A DNA stretch of 64,000 nt, taken from NCBI GenBank assembly GCA_030430575.1, contig JAUIKF010000025.1, positions 44,698 through 108,697 on the forward strand, given 5' to 3'. Below the pieces are notes generated by a model that was not told the origin of the DNA, did no database searches, and saw nothing but the letters and a program-made list of their open reading frames with translations. Made by a program: the position numbers and the translations under genes. Of the stretch, positions 54,689 to 63,942 are shown one piece after another; position 1 is the first letter of the stretch; the number at the start of each line of letters is the position of its first letter. This stretch comes from Bacteroidia bacterium (GTDB lineage: Bacteria; Bacteroidota; Bacteroidia; J057).

Positions 54689-54733
54689 TTTATGCCTAAT
54701 ATGGGCTGCTTTCAACCCTATATTAGGCATAAA
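54689..54733 (-). terminator. Hairpin terminator downstream of beta-helix gene
   Basis: A 17-18 base stem (TTTATGCCTAATATGGG / CCCTATATTAGGCATAAA) with a 10-base loop lies just past the stop of the minus-strand gene ending at 54767. Confidence 0.75.
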
Positions 54734-54766
54734 TTCTACTTCATCCTACATCGAAGAACTACGAAT

Positions 54767-57700
54767 CTAGAACTTCTGTACCTTGATCGTCTTCGACTCC
54801 GTCGCCGTCTTCACCTCCAGCATATACATGCCTGCGGCCAAGTCTCCCATCTCCAGCCTGCGGCTGATGATGCCGGATGCATCCGCTTCGAAGCGCTCGA
54901 TCAGCAGGCGCTGGCCCATGGCATTGCTGAGCGTCAGCTCAACTTGGGTGAAGGCTGGCGTTGCCAACTGCACATTCAACCTATCCTGGGTAGGATTGGG
55001 GAACGCTGCTACTTCTAATGGCTCCAGGCCATTTGCGTCCATGCGATAAGCTGTGCCGTTGATCGTCACATTGTCGATGGTGTAGTGAACCACGGTTCCA
55101 GGATTGCCTGCCGTGCCGACAATGCCTACGTCATAGGTGCCTCCATACATCGGCATGACGTAGGAAGCCATCGTGCCAATAGTCGTCCATGTCGCGCCAT
55201 CAGGCGAGACAGAAGCAGTGAAGCTAAAGCCTGTACGCTGCAAGCGGACCCAATAAACAGGCCCAGGCCATAGCGGTCCAGGAAGGGTTGGACCTGCGAT
55301 GCTCGTGGTAAATGAACCACTCATCGCGCGATTGGTCATATAGGTTTTATTGTCACCTGCAATCAAGGTAGCTACGTTGGCTGCTGATGGGTTCGAGCCA
55401 TAGCTGTGCTCACGAATCATCACACCAACACGGTCTCTATTGTTGTTCGTAGGGTGCATGACGATTCTCGCCTTGATATCCATGGTGGAAGCATTCTCCT
55501 GGCGCTTCACATAATGGAAGCCATCCATATTGCTCATCACAGAGGGGATACCGCTGCCTGAGGTCTTCATCTCATAAGTCTTTGTAGGCGCATCATAGCA
55601 AACTCTACCTACTACCCCACCGGTATTGCCAATGTCTTCATTGTACATCCCTGCTGGCAGTGGATCACAGTCTTCGGCTACATTGACATCAAAACTACAT
55701 GGAGCCACATTACCCGCTCTGTCTGTAGCTGTCAGCATCACTGTCGTGGTGCCTACAGGGAAGGTACTTCCGCTGAGGATCGCGGGAGAATACACGATGC
55801 CGTTAGGACCGGTACAGTTGTCTGTAGCCGTGATCTGAGGCCAGGTGTGGACAATGCCAGGGGTGCAGAATGGCACCAAGAGGTTCGCATCATCGGGGCA
55901 GTTGTCGAAGACAGGGGCTTCGCGATCGCGGACGCGAATCATGTAAGTGCAAGTCGTAGAATTGCCTGATTGATCGGTCACCGTCCAGGTGACGGTAGTT
56001 TTGCCTTTGGGCAATATCTCTCCTCCCAAACTGCTCATATTGTTGAAGTCATTGGTGATCGAAGCCACTGTACAATTATCGTCGATCGGTGAGGGATCAA
56101 GATCGCTTCCCACGACTGTATGGGTACAGGCCCCAGGGTCGGTATTGCGCCGGAGGGTGCCCGTAGGGCAATTGATGGTAGGATCAATTTTGTCCTGGAC
56201 CTCGACATTCGCAGTGCAGGTAGCCATCCCGTTATTTCCGTTGGTAACAGTAAGCATAACTGTATTGTCTCCAATATGACCGCAATCAAAAGTCGTATGA
56301 GATGCGCTCAAAGTCACTGGCCCACATGGGTCACTACTTCCATCATCAATATCAGATGCCACAATTGAAGCATTTCCACTCCCATCTAATTCGACGGTTA
56401 TATCCATACATATAGCCACAGGCGTACTGGCGATCTCTACATCTGCTGTGCAAGAAGAGGTAGCCCGACTGGGACTGGCAACAGTCAGGGTGACGGTGTT
56501 TTGCCCGGCATCACTACAATTAAAACTACTCATAGAAATGCTCCTTGCATCAATGCTTAAGACATCACTGCTACCATTGTCCACATCACTGGGCACAATA
56601 ATAGCCATGCCATTTTCATCTAGTGAAACAGTGACATTTTTACACAAGGCAGTAGGACCAGTTTTAGCGACATTGGGATCTACCGAACCAAGGTCATGAG
56701 AAGCATCCCGAATGACACCACAAATATCATTTGTGGGAATATTTCCTCCGGGAGCCGTCCCATTGCCCAAAGCATCACTTGCAACCTGGGGATCAAAAAA
56801 AGATTGCTCTCCGCAAAGGGCGACAGTCGCCAAGTTAGGATCAGAGGTGAAAGTAGGCGCAGAACTGCACCCGTCACAATCTTCCACCAGACTGGTGGTG
56901 ATAGAAAGTGTTCCCGCATTATTGTGTTCAAACACATCATCTCCGTCTGTGCTAGACGCCGCACCAGAATTATTTGCAATAATCGTATTGGTCAGAGTCA
57001 GATTTCCTCCTTTCCAGAAAATTCCCCCTCCCTTGCGTTTGGAAGACTGCGTGGTGTTTAATCGGTTATTTACTACCGTACAATTGATCAACTCCGTAGA
57101 GGTGGGGCCAGCATCAATTTGTATTCCTCCCCCCTCTCTCTTGCCATTTCCACTTGCCAGAGCGCATACATTGTCATGAACTGTACAATTGATCATTTGA
57201 TTAGAAGACCCATTCCCTACGATACTTAAGCCTCCTCCGTCATCACCTGCAGTGTTATTTCCAATGGTACATCTGATCATCGTCAAATTGACAGCCCCAT
57301 TATGCCAAATGCCGCCACCGCTAAATACACCGCCACCTGAACCAGCATCATTGTTTACAATACGACAGTCTGTAAAGGTGATGCTACCTCCGTTACCTGC
57401 AATGTGGATTCCTCCTCCTTCCTCCAGGGATTGATTGTCTGTGATGGTCACATTATTAAAGTTTACAGCAGAAGAGGAATTTACCCTGATGATTGCCCCT
57501 CCTCCGGTTTTGCCAGATCCTGTACCGCCAGCGTCAGTAGCGTGTCCATGACGAATGGTAAGGTAAAGGAAATTTACCGAAGTGCCGGCTGGCACCTTAA
57601 ATACCCGATCCAAGCTACCTCCTGGCGTGGCGGCGGCTTGAACGATAGGGGCAGGAATCAGGTGATTGGCTCCCTGAATGGTGAGATCTTTATTGATGGA

Positions 57701-57880
57701 AATATCGCTTTCTGTGTGGACGGCATCGTTGATCTGGATAATATCTCCAGCAGTAGCTGCTGTAACAGCAGCAGCAATAGTGGTATGATCACATCCCGAA
57801 GCACAGACCGTAATAGTGGCTGCATGACTGGCAGCCCATCCCCCTAATGCGAGCAAGCATAGTAAAAGGATTTTTTTCAT
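54767..57880 (-). CDS. Secreted right-handed beta-helix protein with HYR repeats and T9SS tail (paralog 1)
   Basis: The product has 1037 residues. A signal peptide (KKILLLCLLALGGWAASHA) is followed by a parallel beta-helix at 25-340 (TIRHGHATDAGGTGSGKTGG, CTIGNNTAGDDGGGL, a choice-of-anchor type). HYR-type units follow at about 400-690 (PTALCKNVTVSLDENG, CPDDANLLVPFC), then a DUF1349/concanavalin-like domain (VGVMIREHS, PVYWVRLQRTG) and a T9SS type-A tail (AAFPNPTQDRLNVQL, GMYMLEVKTA). Beta-helices of this type often bind or cut polysaccharide, but no catalytic residues are evident. It is a close paralog of the next gene upstream on the same strand, with a long near-identical stretch. Confidence 0.88.
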   Translation of the reverse strand: MKKILLLCLLALGGWAASHAATITVCASGCDHTTIAAAVTAATAGDIIQINDAVHTESDISINKDLTIQGANHLIPAPIVQAAATPGGSLDRVFKVPAGTSVNFLYLTIRHGHATDAGGTGSGKTGGGAIIRVNSSSAVNFNNVTITDNQSLEEGGGIHIAGNGGSITFTDCRIVNNDAGSGGGVFSGGGIWHNGAVNLTMIRCTIGNNTAGDDGGGLSIVGNGSSNQMINCTVHDNVCALASGNGKREGGGIQIDAGPTSTELINCTVVNNRLNTTQSSKRKGGGIFWKGGNLTLTNTIIANNSGAASSTDGDDVFEHNNAGTLSITTSLVEDCDGCSSAPTFTSDPNLATVALCGEQSFFDPQVASDALGNGTAPGGNIPTNDICGVIRDASHDLGSVDPNVAKTGPTALCKNVTVSLDENGMAIIVPSDVDNGSSDVLSIDARSISMSSFNCSDAGQNTVTLTVASPSRATSSCTADVEIASTPVAICMDITVELDGSGNASIVASDIDDGSSDPCGPVTLSASHTTFDCGHIGDNTVMLTVTNGNNGMATCTANVEVQDKIDPTINCPTGTLRRNTDPGACTHTVVGSDLDPSPIDDNCTVASITNDFNNMSSLGGEILPKGKTTVTWTVTDQSGNSTTCTYMIRVRDREAPVFDNCPDDANLLVPFCTPGIVHTWPQITATDNCTGPNGIVYSPAILSGSTFPVGTTTVMLTATDRAGNVAPCSFDVNVAEDCDPLPAGMYNEDIGNTGGVVGRVCYDAPTKTYEMKTSGSGIPSVMSNMDGFHYVKRQENASTMDIKARIVMHPTNNNRDRVGVMIREHSYGSNPSAANVATLIAGDNKTYMTNRAMSGSFTTSIAGPTLPGPLWPGPVYWVRLQRTGFSFTASVSPDGATWTTIGTMASYVMPMYGGTYDVGIVGTAGNPGTVVHYTIDNVTINGTAYRMDANGLEPLEVAAFPNPTQDRLNVQLATPAFTQVELTLSNAMGQRLLIERFEADASGIISRRLEMGDLAAGMYMLEVKTATESKTIKVQKF

Positions 57881-57987
57881 AAAAAATATAAGAGGTAGTT
57901 AATAGGCGAAATAGAATTAATGGTTTCAAATGGCACCTGTGAAAATACGAATTTTCGAAATGATGGCCAATTATTTTGGAGAATAAA

Positions 57988-58007
57988 AAACCGCCCAGGG
58001 GCGGTTT
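57988..58007 (-). terminator. GC-rich hairpin
   Basis: AAACCGCCC-AG-GGGCGGTTT forms a compact stem-loop downstream of the minus-strand gene ending at 58067 and upstream of the next gene's start. On the minus strand it is followed by a short T-run. Confidence 0.7.
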
Positions 58008-58020
58008 GATATATCATTGG

Positions 58021-58052
58021 TTGTAGGGTCACGATATATCGTGACCCTACAA
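58021..58052. repeat. Perfect 32-bp palindrome (TTGTAGGGTCA family)
   Basis: TTGTAGGGTCACGATA and its exact inverse sit between a hairpin and the stop codon of the beta-helix gene. It shares the TTGTAGGG-CA...TG-CCCTACAA frame with palindromes at 49.6 and 61.5 kb but has a different centre (CGATATATCG). Confidence 0.95.
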
Positions 58053-58066
58053 AACCATATCAAAAA

Positions 58067-61000
58067 TTATTTTTTGACGACCTTAATCGTCTTCGACTCC
58101 GTCGCAGTCTTGACCTCCAGCATATACATGCCTGCGGCCAAGTCGCCCATCTCCAGCCTGCGGCTGATGATGCCAGAAGCATCCGCTTCGAAGCGCTCCA
58201 CCAGTAGTTTTTGACCCATCGCATTGCTGAGCGAAAGCTCTACTTGTGAGAAAGCAGGCGCTGCGAGTTCAACATTCAACCTATCCTGGGTAGGATTGGG
58301 GAAAGCCGCTACGGCCAATGGCTCCAAGCCATTTTTGCCTTGGCGATACGCAGTACCGTTGATGCTCACATTGTCCACGATATAGTGGACGGTGCTGCCA
58401 GGGGTACCTGCCGTCGCCGCTATGCCCACGCCAAAGCTCCCCGTAATCGCCGCCGTTTGCACACTGATCAAGGTCCAAGCAACACCGTCGGGGGAAACAT
58501 ACCCATAATAAACGGTTCCAATCTTATGTAGCCTCACCCAGTAAACAGGCCCCGGCCATAGCGGTCCTGGGAGGATAGGTCCTGCAATCGAGGAAGCAAA
58601 CATCCCATCAGTGGGTCGGTTGACCATATAAGTCCTGTTATCCCCAGCAATCAGGGTTGATACACTAGCAGAATTGGCAGGATCGCTTTTGCGGATCATC
58701 ACGCCTACACGGTCGCGGTTAGTATTGGTAGGATGCTGAACAATTCTAGCCTTGACATCCACCACCATATCACTTGAAGGAGTTACGACATAATGAAATC
58801 CATCAGATGAGGGGATGGCACCAGGAATGCCACTTCCAGAAGTCTTGATTTCGTAGGTTTTTGTGGCAGCATCATAACAGGTCTTGCCCGCAACGCCCCC
58901 CGTATTACCAATGTCAATAAGGCCCATCCCGCTTGGCAGCGGATCACAATCCTCTGCTACATTGACATCAAAACTACATGGAGCTACGTTGCCTGCTCTG
59001 TCAGTGGCTGTCAGCATCACTGTCGTGGTGCCCACAGGGAAGGTACTTCCGCTGAGAATAGCGGGTGAATACACAATGCCATTAGGACCGGTACAGTTGT
59101 CTGTAGCCGTGATCTGAGGCCAGGTGTGGACAATGCCAGGGGTGCAGAAAGGCACCAATAGATTGGCATCATCAGGACAATTGTCGAAGACAGGCTTCTC
59201 ACGGTCGCGGACGCGCACGTCATAGGTGCAAGTCGTCATATTGCCACAATCATCAGAAAAGGTCCACGTGACCGTCGTTTTTCCTTTGGGGAAAATAGCG
59301 CCTTGGAGCGTCGCAATGCCGTTGTAGTCATTGGTCATCGTCCAATTGTGATCGTCCATGACATTGGTCGGATCGAGTCCTGTGCCAGGCACCGTCCACT
59401 CACAGACACCGGGATCGGTGTTAAAGCGCTGGACGCCCGAAGGGCAGGTGAAAGTGGGTGCGTCGGTGTCGACATCAACCGTGATTTTGTAGGCGATGCT
59501 GTAGCATCGCAGATTTTGCACACTGCCAAATTCCCTACTTCCTACAATCCAATAGCAGCCATCTCCGGCTGGAGTGACGTTAACCGCAGCATCCGGCAGT
59601 CGACCATTGGCATTTCCATTATTTCCTGTCGTCATGAAAGGAGGATTACTCGACGGATCAGCATCAAAAAATTCGTAGCGGCGAACATTGGTTGCTGTTG
59701 TCACAAAGCCTGCCAGATCAATCATGTCTCCAGGACAAAGCAAGGTATCTGAGGCTTCCAGGGTCATGCTTGGCATCGTGCGAACATCCATTCTCAGACG
59801 AATGGCTGTTCCTACGCAACCATCTATTTCCTGAGATACCCAAAAGTGATTATTGCCAGAAGAAGCCGTGCTGATCGTGGGTTCTTCGCCTGTTCCATTA
59901 TACAAGCCTCCCTGACTTCCACCATTGTCATCAAAAAAGACCAGAGAAGCACTCATGGTATTGATGCCGATATCTGAAGCATATTTGAATAAGCTATCGC
60001 TGATAGAAGTAGGGCCTACAGGAGCACCTTCACAGAGGTTGATCGTGATGCGGCTACTATTTTGGAAGGGATTTAGAGCTAAATCATCCGGATCGCAAGC
60101 GGTCGCATCATAAGATCCCAGGTCATGAGGAGCAAGACGAACATGACCACAGATGTCATCTGTGGGAATATCGCCAGCAGGTGCTGTACCATTGTCTAGC
60201 GCATCGCTGGGAGCTTGGGGCTCGAAATAGGTATGCTCTCCGCAAGTGGCGGCACTTGCGAGGTTGGGGTCAGTAGTGTAGGTAGGAGAAACACTGCAAT
60301 TACTGCAATCTTCTACCAGACTGGTATGAATTGTCAGGGTACCAGATGATGCATCTCGAACATCATTTCCAGATATAGCCCCAGTGTTATTCGCAACAAT
60401 AGTATTGGTCAGCGTGAGAGATCCCCTGTCCCAATTAATTCCTCCTCCATCTCTAGTAGCAGCACTCCCAGTAAGGTTATTTTCTACAACTGTGCAATTG
60501 ATTAATTCAAATGATTGACCAGTAAGAAATTCTAATCCTCCTCCCAAATTTTTGCTCCCTCCGCCACCGCCAGCCTCATTATCAAATATGGTACAATTGA
60601 TAAATTGACTTACAGAATTAACTTCTGAAACATATACCCCTCCACCATCATCTCCACAGGCATTTCCATTTACCGTACAGCGAATCATCTTAAAATCGGT
60701 TGCGCTTTGATTCAGAATCCCCCCCCCATCAGCAGTTGAACTAGCAGTATTAGCTTCATTATTACTGATCACACAATCCATGAAGCTTAATGTCCCCCCA
60801 ATTCCTACTACATATACCCCTCCTGCTGAAGAATTTGACCGATTATTTGTGATCGTCATTCGCTCAAAAGTGGTATTAGCAGAAGCATTAGAGTTAATCC
60901 ATACGCCTCCTCCAGTAGTTAGAGAAAATGAACCTGAACTTATCGCATTTCCATTTTGAATCGTAAAATCCCGAAAGGTAACGGTAAGACCAAAATACAC

Positions 61001-61276
61001 TAAAAAGACCTGATCGTCAGCAGCAGCCTGGGTAGCGGCAGCCTGGACAATCGTCGTACTCTGGCCCTGGCCTTGGAAGGTCAGGCTTTTATCGACTATA
61101 ATAGCATCTTCCGTGTGGACGGGATCCTGGATGTCGATGGTATCTCCACTGGCAGCAGCAGCAATAGCTGAAGCGATGGTCGTGTGCGTACAAGCGCCAC
61201 AAACAGGAATGACAGCAGCCGAACCGGCCGTCCATCCTCCCAATGCGAGCAAGCATAGTAAAAGGAGTTTTTTCAT
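58067..61276 (-). CDS. Secreted right-handed beta-helix protein with HYR module and T9SS tail (paralog 2)
   Basis: The product has 1069 residues with the same order as its neighbour: signal peptide (KKLLLLCLLALGGWTAGSA), beta-helix (25-370; GGGILNQSATDFKMIRC, NNEANTASSTADGGG), a different central region (390-590, with Ig-like SMTLEASDTLLCPGD), one HYR region, the DUF1349-like domain and a T9SS type-A tail (AAFPNPTQDRLNVEL, GMYMLEVKTA). About 90 residues around CPDDANLLVPFC are almost identical to paralog 1, as is the tail. It probably arose by tandem duplication with later change of the middle. The function is presumably surface binding. Confidence 0.88.
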   Translation of the reverse strand: MKKLLLLCLLALGGWTAGSAAVIPVCGACTHTTIASAIAAAASGDTIDIQDPVHTEDAIIVDKSLTFQGQGQSTTIVQAAATQAAADDQVFLVYFGLTVTFRDFTIQNGNAISSGSFSLTTGGGVWINSNASANTTFERMTITNNRSNSSAGGVYVVGIGGTLSFMDCVISNNEANTASSTADGGGILNQSATDFKMIRCTVNGNACGDDGGGVYVSEVNSVSQFINCTIFDNEAGGGGGSKNLGGGLEFLTGQSFELINCTVVENNLTGSAATRDGGGINWDRGSLTLTNTIVANNTGAISGNDVRDASSGTLTIHTSLVEDCSNCSVSPTYTTDPNLASAATCGEHTYFEPQAPSDALDNGTAPAGDIPTDDICGHVRLAPHDLGSYDATACDPDDLALNPFQNSSRITINLCEGAPVGPTSISDSLFKYASDIGINTMSASLVFFDDNGGSQGGLYNGTGEEPTISTASSGNNHFWVSQEIDGCVGTAIRLRMDVRTMPSMTLEASDTLLCPGDMIDLAGFVTTATNVRRYEFFDADPSSNPPFMTTGNNGNANGRLPDAAVNVTPAGDGCYWIVGSREFGSVQNLRCYSIAYKITVDVDTDAPTFTCPSGVQRFNTDPGVCEWTVPGTGLDPTNVMDDHNWTMTNDYNGIATLQGAIFPKGKTTVTWTFSDDCGNMTTCTYDVRVRDREKPVFDNCPDDANLLVPFCTPGIVHTWPQITATDNCTGPNGIVYSPAILSGSTFPVGTTTVMLTATDRAGNVAPCSFDVNVAEDCDPLPSGMGLIDIGNTGGVAGKTCYDAATKTYEIKTSGSGIPGAIPSSDGFHYVVTPSSDMVVDVKARIVQHPTNTNRDRVGVMIRKSDPANSASVSTLIAGDNRTYMVNRPTDGMFASSIAGPILPGPLWPGPVYWVRLHKIGTVYYGYVSPDGVAWTLISVQTAAITGSFGVGIAATAGTPGSTVHYIVDNVSINGTAYRQGKNGLEPLAVAAFPNPTQDRLNVELAAPAFSQVELSLSNAMGQKLLVERFEADASGIISRRLEMGDLAAGMYMLEVKTATESKTIKVVKK

Positions 61277-61655
61277 AGATGGGAAAAAGTTGTTTCGTGG
61301 TTTAATAGGCTAAAATAGCTTAATAGGAAAGCCTAAAGGTACAATTTATCGGAATATTTGACAACTTTCAATCGGATAATAAAACATTATTACGTCATAT
61401 CATGAAATATTCGGGCAAAAAAAATCTTTTTTGAAGTGAATGGTCTTGGGCAAAAAACCTTTTGGGGAGCTGTGTTTTTTGAGGAGAGATCGCGGAAAAT
61501 TTTGTAGGGTCAGGACATGTCCTGACCCTACAAAATTTTCCGCGAAGACGGAGGGGGGCGAAGCCCATGTCATAAGCTACTACGCAGTCTAAGGAACAAA
61601 ATCCCACATATGCGGGATAGCCTGGATAAGCCATAGAAAAGATCTTTGTTACCCT
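61277..61655. other. Divergent intergenic region
   Basis: This spacer separates the divergent beta-helix and VWA genes. It contains the large palindrome at 61491-61544 and a smaller inverted motif around AATCCCACATATGCGGGAT (61599-61617). No gene was seen. Promoters of both neighbours must lie here. Confidence 0.5.
61491..61544. repeat. Perfect 54-bp palindrome (TTGTAGGGTCAGG family)
   Basis: CGCGGAAAATTTTGTAGGG... is matched exactly by its inverse, centred on ACATGT. The core differs by one compensated base pair from the 49.6-kb palindrome, while the outer flanks differ in sequence but are still fully self-complementary. Confidence 0.95.
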
Positions 61656-63236
61656 ATGAAACACTACCTATTATCCCTCCTCCTCAGCCTCACCTTCCTC
61701 ACAGGCTATACGCAATCCAATCAACAGCCCGAAGGCGTTTACCTCATCTTTGATGCCTCCGGCTCCATGTGGGGCCGCCTCGCCAATAGCTCCATGAAGA
61801 TAGAGGCGGCCAAAGAAGCCCTCAAACGCTTTATCAGCGGCGATTTCCACGGTAAAGAACTCGCCTTGCGCGTCTATGGCCATCGCCGAGAGAAGGACTG
61901 CTCTGATACGGAATTGGTCATACCATTTGGGCCGCTGAGTGAAGTGGCAGGGCCATTTGTGGAAGCTGTACAAGACATCCAGCCCAAAGGCCGCACGCCG
62001 ATCAGCCGGAGCTTCCGCGCTGCGCTGGAGGACTTTGGAGACCGCCCAGGGACCATTATCCTGATCAGCGATGGCATAGAGACCTGCGATGAAGACCCTT
62101 GCGCCCTGATGCGTGAGTGGCGGGAGAAAAATGTACAGATCGTGGTCCATGTGGTAGGTTTTGGCGCTGATGAAAAGACGAAATCTGCTTTGAAGTGTAT
62201 CGCAGAGGAAGCAGGAACGCCGTATCACGACGCAGGGTCTACCGAAGAGCTGGTAGAAGGATTGTCAGAAATTCAGGAAAAACCCGCAGCCACCGTCCTT
62301 GAAATTCAAGGAGTAGATGCGGCAGGAGAAGTCTATAAGATTGAAGGAAAATTGATGCAGGAAGGGCAGGAAAAATATACCGTGGAAAGCCACTTTCGCA
62401 ACCATGTTCAGAGTGGAACCTATACCTTGATCGCAGGGATTATGACGAAGAATGGCACCCTTTATCTACCTGTTTCTCAAGAGATTACCCTTCCGCCTGA
62501 TGAAGTCACTTCCCTTACCCTGGAAGTCATGGTACCGCCTTCGGTCAAGGCCCAATTCACAGAAATAGGAGAAGACCGTGCAGGGAGCCAAATCTATGCC
62601 TTTCAAGATGGGGAAGAGGCTTTTTCCTTCCGCTGGCGGGATGAAGTTTTCCTAGATGAAGGCACCTACGAATTTCGCACAAAACCCAATGATGCCAACG
62701 AACTCAGCCTGACAGAGACCTTTGGGCCTGGGGACCATAAGACCTTGGTATTTGAGCTGCAGCAAACCGTGCATGCACGCATCAAAATGGTCTCCTCAGC
62801 CCCTCAATTGGATTACCGCGAGAACTATGAGCTTTGGCAAAATGGGGAAAGAAAATATAAGGTGCATTGGAGCAATGGGGTGATCGCCTTGCCCGGAACC
62901 TACGACCTCCACCTCACCAATTCCCTCACGCCCTATATCCACAAAGACCTCGTCATCACGACAGATGAAGAACAAGATTTTCGGATAGAAGTGCCCAGTG
63001 GACATGTTACCTTTATCTACCTCAAAGCCGATGGCAGCCGCGACAAGGATGACCGCTGTTTCGTGAACTTGGCGTCCAGCAAATCACGTAAATACCATAC
63101 ATCAGGCAGGCAATATGCCCTTACGCCAGGGACCTACAGATTGACAGGGTGGACGCATAAGGGGACGTATGAGGCGGTGGAGTTTGAGGTAAAAGTGGGG
63201 GAGGAAAAGGAGGTGGAATTAAGAAAGAAGTTCTAG
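61656..63236 (+). CDS. Secreted von Willebrand factor A (VWA) domain protein
   Basis: The product has 526 residues. A signal peptide (YLLSLLLSLTFLTGYTQS) precedes a VWA domain at about 27-205 with the MIDAS motif DASGSMWG (from D33), a Thr in GRTPISRSF and Asp in ILISDGIETCDEDPC. Beta-sandwich repeats follow (220-520), consistent with carboxypeptidase-regulatory or Ig-like modules (GTYTLIAGIM, GTYEFRTKP, GTYDLHLTN, GTYRLTGWT). It is likely a periplasmic or extracellular binding protein that uses a divalent metal for ligand contact. There is no T9SS tail, so location is uncertain. It is convergent with the NADAR gene. Confidence 0.85.
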   Translation: MKHYLLSLLLSLTFLTGYTQSNQQPEGVYLIFDASGSMWGRLANSSMKIEAAKEALKRFISGDFHGKELALRVYGHRREKDCSDTELVIPFGPLSEVAGPFVEAVQDIQPKGRTPISRSFRAALEDFGDRPGTIILISDGIETCDEDPCALMREWREKNVQIVVHVVGFGADEKTKSALKCIAEEAGTPYHDAGSTEELVEGLSEIQEKPAATVLEIQGVDAAGEVYKIEGKLMQEGQEKYTVESHFRNHVQSGTYTLIAGIMTKNGTLYLPVSQEITLPPDEVTSLTLEVMVPPSVKAQFTEIGEDRAGSQIYAFQDGEEAFSFRWRDEVFLDEGTYEFRTKPNDANELSLTETFGPGDHKTLVFELQQTVHARIKMVSSAPQLDYRENYELWQNGERKYKVHWSNGVIALPGTYDLHLTNSLTPYIHKDLVITTDEEQDFRIEVPSGHVTFIYLKADGSRDKDDRCFVNLASSKSRKYHTSGRQYALTPGTYRLTGWTHKGTYEAVEFEVKVGEEKEVELRKKF

Positions 63237-63300
63237 GTTTTAAGTTCTGGGTTTTATGTTGTCTTTGACCTAGAACATAGAACCTAAAACTTAGAACTTT
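63229..63300. terminator. Bidirectional terminator-like hairpin with repetitive arms
   Basis: It lies between convergent genes. AAGTTCTAGGTTTTAAGTTC on the left is mirrored by GAACCTAAAACTTAGAACTT on the right, an imperfect stem overlapping both gene ends. Confidence 0.6.
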
Positions 63301-63827
63301 CTCCTCACTTCCATCAGCGCAAAGCCCAGCAGGTTCTTCCCACGCCACTTCGGCGGCTTCGCCGCGAATTCGCTGTCAGCCGCCAGGCCGATGCCCCAGA
63401 TGGAGTCGACAGGGCTAGCCTCTACCAGCACGCGGTTCCCCGTGCGTTGAAGAAAGTCGCCGAGGGCGTTGTGTTGCTGGAACTTGTGCGTATTGCCTGC
63501 CACGACAATGTCAAATCGCTTCGCTTCCCACAGGCTTTGGTCAAAGCCACGCACCTCACGGCCCAAGGCTTTGGCGTGGCCAGGGGATGGCGCTGCTAGG
63601 ATCTTTTGGCATGCTTCCTCATCCCCAAATAGCCGCGCCTTCTCCGCCATCATCCAATGCTCCGCTGTCGCATAGTAAATTCCCTCTACCGTGAAACCTG
63701 CGTCATACCATTGACTGAAACAGCTTGATGTGACTTCGCCCGTCTTGCTGGGCTGATGGCCCCAGAAGAAGAGGTATTTGAGCTTTTTGCCGCTGTTGTA
63801 CAAGGAAATTAGTTCTGCGTGGGTCAT
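63291..63827 (-). CDS. NADAR/YbiA-family N-glycosidase-like protein
   Basis: The product has 178 residues, close to the family's usual length. Motifs are YLFFWGHQPSKTGEVTSSCFSQW at the start (in part), YATAEHWMMAEKARLFGD, GREVRGFDQSLWEAKRFDIV and VEASPVDSIWGIGLAAD. This is the NADAR/YbiA family, whose studied members hydrolyse N-glycosidic bonds in riboflavin pathway intermediates or remove ADP-ribose from nucleic acids. Which reaction applies here cannot be told. It is cytosolic with no partner in sight. Confidence 0.92.
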   Translation of the reverse strand: MTHAELISLYNSGKKLKYLFFWGHQPSKTGEVTSSCFSQWYDAGFTVEGIYYATAEHWMMAEKARLFGDEEACQKILAAPSPGHAKALGREVRGFDQSLWEAKRFDIVVAGNTHKFQQHNALGDFLQRTGNRVLVEASPVDSIWGIGLAADSEFAAKPPKWRGKNLLGFALMEVRRKF

Positions 63828-63855
63828 GGGATTATTGATTGATAAATAAGAAAAG

Positions 63856-63899
63856 ACCTCGGAGGTTTAACCCACAATTCTGGCTAAAACCTCCGAGGT
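63856..63899. terminator. Perfect 13-bp stem hairpin
   Basis: ACCTCGGAGGTTT and its inverse enclose an 18-base loop. The hairpin lies upstream of the NADAR start and before the truncated plus-strand gene. It could terminate, attenuate, or be part of a mobile element end. Confidence 0.5.
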
Positions 63900-63942
63900 A
63901 GGGAGTTCAAAAGAATAAAAAAAGACTTCCTACTTTTGTGAG

